Shown piece by piece: positions 19,529 to 29,400 of a DNA stretch of 64,000 bases. Numbering within the stretch: position 1 is the stretch's first letter; every line of letters begins with the position of its first letter. Where the stretch lies: contig NZ_JQMW01000013.1 of assembly GCF_000744935.1 (NCBI RefSeq), positions 558,001 to 622,000 of the forward strand, in the 5' to 3' direction. Source of the stretch: Clostridium sp. KNHs214. Its GTDB lineage: Bacteria > Bacillota > Clostridia > Clostridiales > Clostridiaceae. The position numbers and the translations under genes were made by a program. Below the pieces are notes generated by a model, which was given only the letters and a program-made list of their open reading frames with translations, ran no database searches and had not been told where the DNA came from.

Positions 19529-20243
19529 TGTAGATAATCTAAAAAAGAACTTTGGAAAACTAGAAGTGTTAAAAGAGGTAAATACTCACATAGAAAAGGG
19601 CGAAGTAGTTGTGGTAATAGGTCCTTCTGGCTCTGGAAAAAGTACATTTTTAAGATGCCTTAATTTACTAGAGGTACCCTCTTCTGGTGATATCATATTT
19701 GAGGGAAAATCCATATTGTCCAAGGAAATTAATATAAATAAAATGCGTGAAAAAATGGGAATGGTTTTTCAACAGTTTAATCTTTTTCCTAATATGACTG
19801 TTTTAGAGAATATAACTTTAGCCCCAATAAAAGTAAAAAAACTAACCAAAGAAGCTGCTGAAAAAAAGGCTTTTGAGTTATTAAATAAGGTAGGACTTAA
19901 AGACAAAGCTCACGTATATCCTAATAAATTATCTGGAGGACAAAAACAAAGAATAGCTATCGCTCGTGCTCTAGCCATGAACCCTGATGTGATGCTATTC
20001 GATGAGCCCACCTCTGCCCTAGATCCTGAAATGGTGGGAGAGGTTTTAAACGTAATGAAATCTTTAGCTAAAGAAGGCATGACTATGATAGTAGTGACAC
20101 ATGAAATGGGCTTTGCCAAAGAGGTGGGTACTCGTTTATTCTTTATGGACGAGGGAAAAATTTTAGAAGACGGAACCCCTAAAGAAATCTTTGCAAATCC
20201 AACCAACCCTAGAACAAAAGACTTCTTAAGCAAAGTTTTATAA
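19521..20243 (+). CDS. Amino acid ABC transporter ATP-binding protein (GlnQ/ArtP type)
   Basis: 240-residue ATPase of the polar amino acid transporter: Walker [11 protein letters not shown]-loop [16 protein letters not shown], signature LSGGQKQR, Walker [16 protein letters not shown]-loop VVTHEMGFA. The longest frame opens at a TTG at 19500, but that codon lies just before the AAAGGAGG ribosome binding site (19503-19510). The GTG at 19521, ten bases after that site, gives the expected N-terminus (V)[11 protein letters not shown], so I use it. Confidence 0.93.
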   Translation: MINVDNLKKNFGKLEVLKEVNTHIEKGEVVVVIGPSGSGKSTFLRCLNLLEVPSSGDIIFEGKSILSKEININKMREKMGMVFQQFNLFPNMTVLENITLAPIKVKKLTKEAAEKKAFELLNKVGLKDKAHVYPNKLSGGQKQRIAIARALAMNPDVMLFDEPTSALDPEMVGEVLNVMKSLAKEGMTMIVVTHEMGFAKEVGTRLFFMDEGKILEDGTPKEIFANPTNPRTKDFLSKVL

Positions 20244-20268
20244 CTTTAGAAAAATTTAATAATGAATG

Positions 20269-20581
20269 TGATTAAACCACAAAAAGGTATAATGTGATAG
20301 AATTATGCAATTTCTCCTCCATGACTTGCATAAGAGCTCGGAACAATAAATTTAATTTAAGAAATTCTAATCTTTTAGCCATATAAAATTATCTAACGCT
20401 CACATTCAGCGTCCTGCCTCAGGTTCCCTAGCCTGGCGTCCTTGCCAGGCTTACGATAATTTTATCTGTCTAAAAGAAGAATTTCTAAAATTAAATTTAA
20501 ATAGTTCCTTTGCTTCTTATGCAAGTCATTCCAGAGAAATTTCATAATTCAGGTAATGTAATGCTTTTTGTGGGATAATCA
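20269..20581. repeat. Palindromic element B, copy B3 (long form)
   Basis: 313 bases, TGATTA to TAATCA, flanked by the 6-bp direct repeat TGAATG (20263-20268 and 20582-20587). The outer arms match the short copies. The additional inner part carries its own inverted repeat (AGAAATTCTAATCTTTTAGC / inverted) around a GC-richer core with GTCCTGCCTCAGGTTC. No ORF of note. It follows the stop of the amino acid transporter operon. Confidence 0.87.
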
Positions 20582-20667
20582 TGAATGTAAGAATGCTCCT
20601 TAATTAATTTATTTGTTCTGCTTGCTTTAATTTTTTTATTTAACACTTGTACTTAAATCAGTTTAGA

Positions 20668-20820
20668 TATATAAAAGAAATAACAAGTCAAAGATGCTGG
20701 TATATTTTGTGTCATACAAGGAAGCAGGTTCCGCCTTTGGTAGTACTATCGCAACTTCTGCTGACGTAGTATGACGCAAAATAGACTAGCATACTGACTT
20801 ATTATTTATTTGAATGTTCC
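20668..20820. repeat. Palindromic element A, copy A3
   Basis: About 153 bases, from AAAAGAAATAACAAGTCAAA to the inverted end ACTTATTATTTATTTGAATG. The interior has the shared ACAAGGAAGCAGGTTCCGCC and CTTCTGCTGACGTAGTATGA segments. With B3 it fills the roughly 590-base gap between the transporter and folT. Confidence 0.85.
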
Positions 20821-20834
20821 TTATTATAGAATTT

Positions 20835-21386
20835 TTAAGCGTGAGTTATTTTTGTTTCATTTTTTCGTATAAATGTTTGCTCTATATAATTGCCCACACA
20901 TTTCCATACTGCTAACATGGTGACTATTTTTATAACTGCCATTATAGCGTTTTTTACAGCTCTTGGAGCCAATATTGCATAAGCAGCCTTTCCTGTTATC
21001 ATTGTTAGCCATAAAGTATTTAAGCACATATCCACAAATACAGTTACAATAATTACTGATGTAGCCATTCTCCAAAGGTTTTTAGGCTTTTTGTATAAGA
21101 TTATTCCATAGACAAATGCACCTAAAAATGCACTTAATGAAAACCCTGGAAAATATGCCCCTCCAGCTGGATTTATCATTACTCCTATAAAGTCTGTTAC
21201 AACTCCATAGATTCCACCAACTATTGGTCCAAATAACATAGCTGTAAGCATGTAAGGTATGAATCCAAAACCAATTCTAAGTATAGGTGTTTGGATTGAA
21301 AGAAATCTTGTAAGTACTATTTGTATAGCACCTAACATTGCTAGATAAACTAGCGTTTTTGTGTTAAATATTTGTTTTTTTTGCAT
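20835..21386 (-). CDS. folT: Folate ECF transporter S component
   Basis: Substrate-specific membrane subunit of an energy-coupling-factor transporter, predicted to bind folate and work with the shared EcfA/A'/T module encoded elsewhere. 183 residues, about six membrane helices, with family-typical LRIGFGFIPYMLTAMLFGPI and an N-terminal KTLVYLAMLGAIQIVLTR segment. Its upstream leader carries a tetrahydrofolate riboswitch, which strongly supports folate as substrate. Start ATG 21384-21386 with AGGAGG (21395-21400) eight bases upstream. Confidence 0.92.
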   Translation of the reverse strand: MQKKQIFNTKTLVYLAMLGAIQIVLTRFLSIQTPILRIGFGFIPYMLTAMLFGPIVGGIYGVVTDFIGVMINPAGGAYFPGFSLSAFLGAFVYGIILYKKPKNLWRMATSVIIVTVFVDMCLNTLWLTMITGKAAYAILAPRAVKNAIMAVIKIVTMLAVWKCVGNYIEQTFIRKNETKITHA

Positions 21387-21439
21387 TAAAAAAACCTCCT
21401 ACAACAGGACATGCCACATAGAGGTTATACCTTCTATGA
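21387..21439 (-). promoter_or_regulatory. Expression platform of the THF riboswitch (SD sequestration)
   Basis: Read on the minus strand, CATAGAAGG...ACCTCTATG can form one hairpin. Alternatively AACCTC from its 3' arm can pair with GAGGTT at the folT Shine-Dalgarno (AGGAGG, 21395-21400). The two pairings exclude each other, fitting ligand-controlled translation start. A TCCT/AGGA pair adds to the sequestering structure. Confidence 0.5.
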
Positions 21440-21549
21440 CAGCGGAAGCGAATTAAGAATCGTAACTCTCTACCACAGGTAAAGGGTTTTCGTCTAGAGG
21501 CAACCTCCCATCCCCTAGCACTTGACGCTCTTACATCTACTCTGCCCGT
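21440..21549 (-). ncRNA. Tetrahydrofolate (THF) riboswitch aptamer
   Basis: On the minus strand the leader reads GCAGAGTAGATG, then GCGTCAAGTG, then GGATGGGAGGTTGCC, then GACGAA, ending GCTTCCGC. These are the conserved blocks of the THF riboswitch (AGAGTAG, GCGTTAAGTG, GGGANGGGANGTNGCC, ACGAA) in the right order. Location in front of folT matches the known distribution. A -10 like TATAAT (21570-21575) lies a short way upstream. Confidence 0.88.
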
Positions 21550-21756
21550 ATATTTTATTATTTGTTATTATTATAACACAATTATTTAAAAAATTGTATA
21601 CAATATTTAAAATTTTATTAACTTTTGAATTTTTTCTTGCATTTTGAACTTAAATATATCTATATCTAATATTTCTAAAATTCATTTATAGAAGAAGGTA
21701 TATCCTTGAAACATGTGAATGATGTAGTTTTCTTTTTGTATGTTATAATAAAAAAA
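21550..21756. promoter_or_regulatory. folT promoter region with 12-bp palindrome
   Basis: Contains TATAAT on the minus strand at 21570-21575 and the perfect palindrome ATTGTATACAAT centred at about 21598, about 25 bases upstream of it. ATTGTATACAAT resembles GntR-type operators; no GntR gene is in the window. The rest is AT-rich with nothing else recognisable. Confidence 0.35.
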
Positions 21757-22695
21757 TTAGAGATTTTCCTTTATAACTCTCAAAGTATTCTTATAGAAAA
21801 TTTTCTCTATATCCAATTCTGAAAACCCATGCTTATGTAGTGCATCTACTAATTTATGCATTTCCCCTATATGTTTTACTTCTGGCGGGTTATCAATGCC
21901 ATCAAAATCAGTACCTATTGCAGCTACATCTATTCCACCTACATTTACTATATGTTTTATATGACTAACCATATCTTCAACTGTTGCTACCTTTTCTTTA
22001 GATAAAAATGGATTACAAAAATTAAGCCCCATAACTCCCCCATTTTCTCCTAGAAGCTTTATCATAGGATCTGTTAAATTCCTTGAATGATGCTTTACTT
22101 CTCTTGCATTAGAATGGGATGCCACTATTGGCTTTTTAGAATATTTTATAGCATCATAAAATCCACCATCGGAAAGATGAGACACGTCTACTATCATACC
22201 TAGCTTATTCATTTCAACTATAAGTTCCTTTCCAAATTCAGTAAGTCCTTTATCTCTAAACTCTTCTACACAGCCCGGACATCCTATTTCATTTTGATAA
22301 TTCCAGGTTAAAGTTATTAACCTTACCCCTAACTTATAAAAATTTCTCAAATTTGAAAGTTTTCCTTTTAAGGCTTCTCCACCTTCTATAGTTAATATTG
22401 CTGATATTTTATCTTCTTTTTGATTTGTCATTATATCCTGATAGCTTTTAGCAATAGCAATAGTTTCTCTATATTTATTAATTTCTAAATAAAGCTTATC
22501 CACCATATCTAATGCTCTTTCCAAAGGATCTTTGTCTCCCTTTAAATCTACAAAACAAGCAAAAAACTCAGCAATAGAATTAGACCTTTTTAACTTACTT
22601 AAATCTATTCCATAATTGTTGTTTTTAAAATTAAATTTTTCATCCTTGTCCATCATTTTAAGTATAGTATCACAGTGCATGTCAATTAAATTCAT
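21757..22695 (-). CDS. Membrane dipeptidase family (M19) dipeptidase
   Basis: Zinc dipeptidase of the renal/microsomal dipeptidase family, 312 residues, expected to hydrolyse dipeptides. Metal and active-site motifs are present: DMHCDTI at the N-terminus, TIEGGEAL, VDVSHLSDGGFYD, VASHSNARE and IGTDFDG. Ribosome binding site TAGGGGGA nine bases before the ATG. It is preceded by the diguanylate cyclase gene in the same direction with a 133-base gap. Confidence 0.92.
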   Translation of the reverse strand: MNLIDMHCDTILKMMDKDEKFNFKNNNYGIDLSKLKRSNSIAEFFACFVDLKGDKDPLERALDMVDKLYLEINKYRETIAIAKSYQDIMTNQKEDKISAILTIEGGEALKGKLSNLRNFYKLGVRLITLTWNYQNEIGCPGCVEEFRDKGLTEFGKELIVEMNKLGMIVDVSHLSDGGFYDAIKYSKKPIVASHSNAREVKHHSRNLTDPMIKLLGENGGVMGLNFCNPFLSKEKVATVEDMVSHIKHIVNVGGIDVAAIGTDFDGIDNPPEVKHIGEMHKLVDALHKHGFSELDIEKIFYKNTLRVIKENL

Positions 22696-22828
22696 TTGTT
22701 ATTCCCCCTACCTAATAATTTATTTATCTTGTAACTAATTCTACCTACCATAATACTATCATCTTTATGAAAACATAACATTACAATAGGTGCATATTTA
22801 TTTGGATAACAATTTTATAAATAACTTC

Positions 22829-24397
22829 TTAATAAACCCTTACACAATTTCTCCCATCATTTTTAGCCTTGTATAGTGCTTTATCTGCATTATCAATAAC
22901 TTTTTGGATATTCTCACTTTTTCCTACATCACCAGCAGCTACACCAATACTTATAGTTATAGTAACTTCACAAGTTTGAATATCAAATCTTTTGTTTTCT
23001 ACTTCCTTTATTATTTCTTTAGCCACTAATTGTCCTTTATCCAAAGTTGCATTAAATAAAACAAATATAAACTCTTCTCCTCCAAACCTTACTAATATAT
23101 CATCTTTTGTGCTATATTTTTTCATTATATTGGAAAATTCCTTTAAAATTTTATCTCCAGCTTCATGCCCATAAGTATCATTAATCTTTTTAAAATAATC
23201 TATATCTATCATTAACACAACATAATTTTCAATTAGATTTTTCTGTTTTTGAAGCAATTTTAGCTTTTCATCCACGTATCGCCTGTTATATAATCCTGTA
23301 AGGAAATCCGTCTTAGCTTCCCGTTCCTTCATCAAATTATATGCATGAAGTTCTTCGTTAATAATCTCTAGCTGATTCTTTTTATAATCCAGTTGCTGAT
23401 TGGATTTAATAAGCAAATTCATTAATTTTTCATTTTCCATCAAAGTAAAGAATTGTCTTGTGATTATAAGCAATGAACAAATACCAAAACCAATTATAAT
23501 ACTATTAAATCTTTCAATTTTATGAGCAATTATAATTACTAAAATTATAACTCCTATATAGGGAATAAATCTTTTTAATGCATTTATTTCCTTACTATAA
23601 ATCCTGCTTTCTATTTCATCCTCCCCATTTTCTGCTATCTCATCATAAACAATAGCTGAATAAGATATGAACAATAAAGCTGTGACCCAAAATGGATCTA
23701 AAATTTCTAATGAAATATTAATGTTGTTAAAGGTAATGTAACAATATAATAAATCTACAAAACTTTCTAAAAGCAATCCTGACATAATGAGAAAAATCAC
23801 CTTACTAGGAAAGGCATCTCTTGCTAATAGTATCATAAATAATCCTGAAAGCAATACCCCTAAGTCCGATATAGGATTTGCCAATAGTGCAACTTTTCTT
23901 AAAATTTCTAATCCTATTTCTGAATAAACAGGTTCCATAATGTAAAACCAACTTATAGATGCAATTGCAGTAACCGTTATAAGAATATCCATAACCATCT
24001 GAAAAGTAAGAAACCTGCTTTTCTTTTTATATACTATATACAATATTGCTACTATACTTAAAGGATACTGAATTAGATAAAAAATTTCTGATATATAGCA
24101 GGTAGTTAAGACATTTCCCAGATATACCTCCATAACTATCCAAATTAAATCCCCTATGAAATAGCTTATTATAGCCAAATTCATAAAAAGCCAAAATCGT
24201 TTTTCTACACCAAAACTTTTCTTGTAAGTATTAAACATAACTTTACAAGCTACAAACTCGCCTATTATAAGGAATATGTTATTTCCCAATACTTTGTAAA
24301 AATTATTCTCTCCAAATGTACAAATATAAAAAATCCAAAGAAATATATAGATAAACATTATATGTATTAATTTCTCTTTTTTTATGCCCCCAGCCAA
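22829..24397 (-). CDS. Membrane-bound GGDEF diguanylate cyclase
   Basis: 522 residues: about nine hydrophobic helices up to about residue 325, a short coiled coil (about 328-355), then a GGDEF domain with active-site motif GGEEF (439-443) and the preceding RFGG. The I-site arginine of the usual RxxD is replaced (TKDD), so product inhibition by c-di-GMP at that site is not expected. No EAL domain, so the activity should be c-di-GMP synthesis. The start appears to be TTG shortly after GTGGAG; a first methionine further in (residue 14) is an alternative. Confidence 0.9.
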   Translation of the reverse strand: MAGGIKKEKLIHIMFIYIFLWIFYICTFGENNFYKVLGNNIFLIIGEFVACKVMFNTYKKSFGVEKRFWLFMNLAIISYFIGDLIWIVMEVYLGNVLTTCYISEIFYLIQYPLSIVAILYIVYKKKSRFLTFQMVMDILITVTAIASISWFYIMEPVYSEIGLEILRKVALLANPISDLGVLLSGLFMILLARDAFPSKVIFLIMSGLLLESFVDLLYCYITFNNINISLEILDPFWVTALLFISYSAIVYDEIAENGEDEIESRIYSKEINALKRFIPYIGVIILVIIIAHKIERFNSIIIGFGICSLLIITRQFFTLMENEKLMNLLIKSNQQLDYKKNQLEIINEELHAYNLMKEREAKTDFLTGLYNRRYVDEKLKLLQKQKNLIENYVVLMIDIDYFKKINDTYGHEAGDKILKEFSNIMKKYSTKDDILVRFGGEEFIFVLFNATLDKGQLVAKEIIKEVENKRFDIQTCEVTITISIGVAAGDVGKSENIQKVIDNADKALYKAKNDGRNCVRVY

Positions 24398-24509
24398 TAT
24401 TCTCCACTTCCCTTTATATCTTTATGAAATTCACCATACATAGATATTATACATATTAAATACACTATAACTCAATATGTTCCTAAGAGTTTTTATTATA
24501 AATCCAATA

Positions 24510-25577
24510 AGAATATATTGTGAAGCAAGTGCCATAAGAAAAATCTGTCTTTAAGTTCACAATAAATATATTTTTTAGACTGTTCGCAATACGCCAAGAA
24601 ATTCTAATGTTTTCAAATTTCAATACCCTAAAGCTTTCAAACTCGCTTCTTACGGCGCTCAAACATGAAAGCTTCTTAACGGGTATTGAAATTTGAAAAC
24701 AAAGAATTTCTAAGGCTAGCTCAATAGTCTAAGAAAATATATTTATTGTTACCTTAAAGACAGATTTTTCAGTTCATGCGTACATTGCTTCTGGGGAGAC
24801 GGCCTACTAAAGGATGATTTTCCTCCACTACGTTATGGAAAATCCTTTATTGGCGGTAGCCCGCGTAAATACGTAGGCATGTTTAGGAGTTATATATAAG
24901 AATATATAACTTTAATTGTTGGATAAATAAGAACTTGTAAATAAGTAATAGGTAAGAACGTAATAAGTAAGAGTTCTTGAAAAGTTCAGCAAATCTGAAT
25001 TTTCACCACAACTATTACTTCTTACTATTCACAAATTAATCATAAAAAAACTTCTTGAGTTTTATCATTAACTCTTACTTCTTACTTTTTACCTCTTACC
25101 TGTTCTAACTTACAAATTTTCATTTATACAAATAACTGCCTTACGGCAAAATGAATTGAATTTTAGTTGTTATTTTATTTTAATAGGTACCATATAACTT
25201 TTCGAAAGGCTCCGCCTAAAAAATATTATGAGCGCCTTTCTATTTATAAATTAAAGATTTTCCATAGCGTAGTGGAGGAAAATCATCCTTTAGTTAGCCG
25301 TATTCCCCACCCCAGATAGCCTATGCATGAACCGAAAAATCACACTTTAAGGAAGTGAAAAAAATTGGAATTTGGGACTATGGAACTAGCTTTAGAACTT
25401 CTTATGTTTGCAGATTTCAATTCCCGTTAAGAAACCTTCCTGTTTGAGGGACGCAAGGAGCGAGTTAAGGTTTTAGGGGATTGAAATCTGCAAACATTTA
25501 GAAGTTCTTAGCGTATTGTGATTAGTCCCAAATTACAATTTTTTCACGGACTTAAAGTGTGATTTTTCTTATTGCAC
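24510..25577. repeat. Palindromic element C, copy C-I (about 1.07 kb nested palindrome)
   Basis: Outer ends are inverted: left AAGCAAGTGCCATAAGAAAA, right (inverted) ATGTAAGTGCAATAAGAAAA. Each outer arm (24510-24785 and 25322-25577) is itself a palindrome around a GC-richer tip. One step further in, 24806-24849 and 25250-25295 form another inverted pair (AAAGGATGATTTTCCTCCAC and its partner). The centre (about 24890-25190) holds repeats of TTACTTCTTAC type on both strands. No coding frame or transposase is visible. It lies between the cyclase and amidase-like genes and starts within a few bases of the latter's stop. Confidence 0.75.
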
Positions 25578-25593
25578 TTACATCACAATATTC

Positions 25594-26160
25594 TTATAGT
25601 TTGTATAAATAAATATAAATATTGCCTTTTCCTAAAAGTTTTAGTATATATCCATAAAGAGAGACGTTAATTCTATTGGCAGTGTGCTGCGCCATGAAAA
25701 GATCGTACTGACCCATAAATGGATTAAAAACTTTATTGTGAATCACTTGAGTGTGATAAGGAAACGGTTTTCCATATTGAACCACATCTCCAACTTGAAG
25801 TGTATTATAAATAAATGAAAAATTTGCTATAGCCTCCTCTGGAGTTATTTTATAAAAATTATGTGCTCTGTTAGCCCCCATACCATTTTCGTTACCCCAA
25901 TGTCGCATAAAATATCTAGCAGCCCTCCAAGTAATAGCAACTTTTTTCAATGCTTTTTCCTCTGAAGTTCTGCAAAACCAAGAATTTAAATCATCCCATT
26001 TATTTCCCATTTCTTCCATTCCACCAGCTTTTAACACCTGAGATACAAAATTAGCACAATCGTCATTTTTGTAATAAGGATATTCTTGAACATTAGGACT
26101 TAAAGCATATTCTTCTGCATAATTTTTAGCTGCTAATCTATCGTATTGCGGTCTTAACAT
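25594..26160 (-). CDS. Putative amidase-domain protein (Amidase_6 family)
   Basis: 188 residues matching the putative amidase domain PF12671 (NlpC/P60-like papain fold). The likely catalytic Cys35 is in NDDCANFVSQVL and the His in PYHTQVIH. No signal peptide is visible, unlike many cell-wall hydrolases, so the place of action is unclear. Ribosome binding site AAAGGAGTG nine bases before ATG. The stop codon sits a few bases from the end of element C-I, so the original C-terminus may have been altered by that insertion. Confidence 0.8.
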   Translation of the reverse strand: MLRPQYDRLAAKNYAEEYALSPNVQEYPYYKNDDCANFVSQVLKAGGMEEMGNKWDDLNSWFCRTSEEKALKKVAITWRAARYFMRHWGNENGMGANRAHNFYKITPEEAIANFSFIYNTLQVGDVVQYGKPFPYHTQVIHNKVFNPFMGQYDLFMAQHTANRINVSLYGYILKLLGKGNIYIYLYKL

Positions 26161-26486
26161 AATATAATCACTCCTTTTTTATTTGGCTCTTTAATTTTAT
26201 AGTTTAATTTTTCACCCTATTATTGGTTATATTATATTTATATTTAAAATACTCTAATTAAGTTACAATGTTTAGTCAATATTTATATTTTTGTAATGTG
26301 CTACACTATTTGTTTTTTTCCTCTTTATTATGTCCTTACTATTAAATCCATTAAATTTCATTAAAAAGAATTATATTTTTTAATAAATTGCATTGCATTA
26401 TACATATATGTGTCATATAATGATACCATACGTAAAAAATGAATTTGTAATTACATAAATATTTCATATATGAATGAGGTGTTAAT
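26161..26486. other. Divergent promoter region of the amidase-like and pyruvate carboxylase genes
   Basis: About 325 bases, AT-rich. It contains the pyc promoter (below) and a small palindrome TTCATATATGAA just before the pyc ribosome binding site. No other structure seen. Confidence 0.5.
26393..26421 (+). promoter_or_regulatory. Sigma-A promoter of pyruvate carboxylase gene
   Basis: TTGCAT (26393-26398), a 17-base spacer and TATAAT (26416-26421), about 60 bases before the start codon. Confidence 0.6.
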
Positions 26487-29400
26487 ATGTCAATCAAAAA
26501 CTTTAAAAGAATTCTTGTGGCAAATAGAGGGGAAATTGCTATACGAATATTCAGAGCATGTAATGAATTGAACATTCGAACTGTAGCTATTTATTCAAAC
26601 GAAGATAAGTGTTCTCTTTTTAGAACTAAAGCAGACGAATCTTATCAAATAGGTAAAAATAACAATCCTGTTGATGCATATTTAAATATAGATGAAATTA
26701 TAAATCTAGCTCTAAAAAAAGGTGTGGATGCCATTCACCCTGGTTATGGATTTCTTTCAGAAAATCCAGAATTCGCTAGAAAGTGTGAAGAAGCTGGCAT
26801 TGAGTTTATAGGCCCAACTGCCACTATGATGGAGCAGCTTGGCGATAAAATAAAATCTAAACTAGTAGCTCAGAAGGTTGGAGTTCCTACCATACCTGGA
26901 GTTGAAGAGCCTATAGAAACTGAAGAACAAGCACTAGAATTTGCAAGTTTCTGCGGATATCCAGTTATGCTTAAAGCAGCAGCTGGTGGTGGAGGAAGAG
27001 GTATGAGAATCGTAAAGGAAGAAAAAGACTTAGTTTCCTCTTTCAAAAGTGCCAAAAATGAAGCCAAAAAGGCTTTTGGTATAGATGATATATTTATAGA
27101 AAAATATCTAGAAAATCCAAAACATATTGAAGTACAGGTTCTCGGAGACAAATACGGGAACATTGTTCACCTTTTTGAAAGAGATTGTTCTATTCAAAGA
27201 CGTCACCAAAAGGTTATAGAATTTGCTCCATCACTATCTCTTTCAGAAGAAAAGAGAAAAGAAATTTGTGATGATGCTCTTAAAATAGCCAGAAGTGTCA
27301 ACTACAGAGGAGCAGGCACGCTAGAATTTCTTCTTGATAGCAAGGGAAATCACTATTTTATAGAAATGAACCCTAGAATCCAAGTGGAGCATACTGTAAC
27401 AGAAGTAATAACAGGAGTAGATATTGTTCAAAGCCAAATACTTATAGCTCAAGGTCATGCTTTAGCTTCTGAAGAAATAGGATTATATTCTCAAGATTCT
27501 ATAAAAACTAACAGCTATGCTATTCAATGCAGAATAACTACCGAAGATCCGTCCAACAACTTTGCCCCAGATACAGGTAAAATTGATGTATACAGAACCG
27601 GTTCTGGCTTTGGTATAAGGCTGGATGGCGGTAATGGCTTTACAGGAGCAGTAATCAGTCCCTATTATGATAGTTTGCTAGTTAAAACTACAGCTTTCTC
27701 CAGAACCTTTAAGGATGCTGTTAGAAAATCCCTTCGTTCTGTAAAAGAACTTAAAATATCTGGAGTAAAAACCAATGTGGACTTTTTAATAAATGTACTA
27801 AATCACCCTACTTTCCAAAAGGGTCTTTGTACTACTAATTTCATAGGAGAAAATCCTGATTTATTTGTAACTACCGCTAAAGCTGATGAGGAATACAACC
27901 TTCTAAAATTCATAGGAGAAAAAGTGGTTAATGAAACCCATGGCGTAAAAAAATCCTTTGATGTACCTGTAGTTCCTATAATACCTGAAGTTAAAGATTT
28001 AAGAGGCACAAGAAATATACTTTTAGAAAAAGGTCCTGAAGGATTAGTTAAGTGGATAAAAGCACAGGATAAACTACTTTTGACAGACACTACCATGAGA
28101 GATGCTCATCAGTCACTTATGGCCACTAGAATGAGAACAGTAGACATGGTTAAAATAGCTGATGCCACTTCCTATTTAGGCAAAGATTTATTTTCCCTGG
28201 AAATGTGGGGAGGCGCTACCTTCGATGTATGTTATAGATTTTTAAAAGAATCTCCTTGGGAAAGACTAAAAAAATTAAGAGAAAAATGCCCTAATTTACT
28301 TTTCCAAATGCTTGTAAGGGGAGCCAATGCTGTAGGATACAAAAACTATCCTGACAATGTTATAAGAGAATTTATAAAAGAATCTGCAAATGCAGGCATA
28401 GATGTATTTAGAATATTTGACTCTCTAAACTGGCTTAAAGGTATGGAAGTAGCCTTAGATGAAGTATTAAAGCAAGGTAAGGTAGCTGAATGCTGCATCT
28501 GCTATACTGGAGATATACTTGACAATTCTAGAAATAAATACACTTTAGACTACTACATTAAAAAAGCTAAAGAAATTGAAAAAATGGGAGCTCATATACT
28601 GGGCATAAAGGATATGTCTGCCCTATTGAAGCCTTATGCTGCCTTTAAACTTATAAAAGCCCTTAAACAGGAAATAAGTATTCCTATTCATCTACACACT
28701 CATGACACTACTGGAAATGGTGTAGCTACAGCCTTACTAGCAGCAGAGGCGGGCGTTGATATAGTGGATACAGCCTTTGATAGCATGGCAGGACTTACAA
28801 GTCAGCCATCTCTAAATTCTATAGTGGCTGCCCTTGAAAACACTAAGAGAGATACGGGCATTAACCTTGGTGATATACAAAAGATATCAAATTACTGGTC
28901 TGCTGTAAGACCTGTTTATACTTCTTTTGAATCTGGACTAAAATCTGGCTCCACAGAAATATATAAATATGAAATTCCAGGTGGACAATATTCTAACTTA
29001 AAACCTCAAGTAGAAAGTTTCGGACTTGGCCATAGATTTGGAGAAGTAAAAGAAATGTATAAGAAAGTTAACTCTATGGTAGGTGATATAGTTAAAGTAA
29101 CTCCTTCCTCTAAAATGGTAGGCGATCTTGCTATATTCATGGTTCAAAACAATTTAACTCCTGAAAATATTTTAGAAAAAGCTTCAAACTTATCTTTTCC
29201 AGACTCAGCAGTATCCTATTTTAAAGGGATGATGGGGCAACCAGAGCATGGTTTTCCAAAGGAACTTCAAAAGATGGTGTTAAAAGGAGAAGAACCTATA
29301 ACCTGCAGACCAGGGGAACTTTTGCAACCTGAAGACTTTAGTAAAATAGAAAAACACCTTAAGGAAAAATTAGGATTAGAGCCAACAAAACAAGATATCC

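Noticed and set aside
19910-20233. 107-codon minus-strand frame
   Set aside because: Shadow of the amino acid transporter ATPase gene.
20857-21075. 72-codon minus-strand frame in a second register of folT
   Set aside because: Low-quality composition within a well-supported gene; no independent start signal.
24940-25110. Repeated TTACTTCTTAC-type words considered as a CRISPR or iteron array
   Set aside because: Units are short, irregular and on both strands; they belong to the inner palindrome of element C-I.
24510-25577. C-I considered as a group II intron or OLE-type RNA
   Set aside because: No intron boundary (GTGYG start), no domain V-like hairpin and no reverse transcriptase; the structure is a plain nested palindrome.
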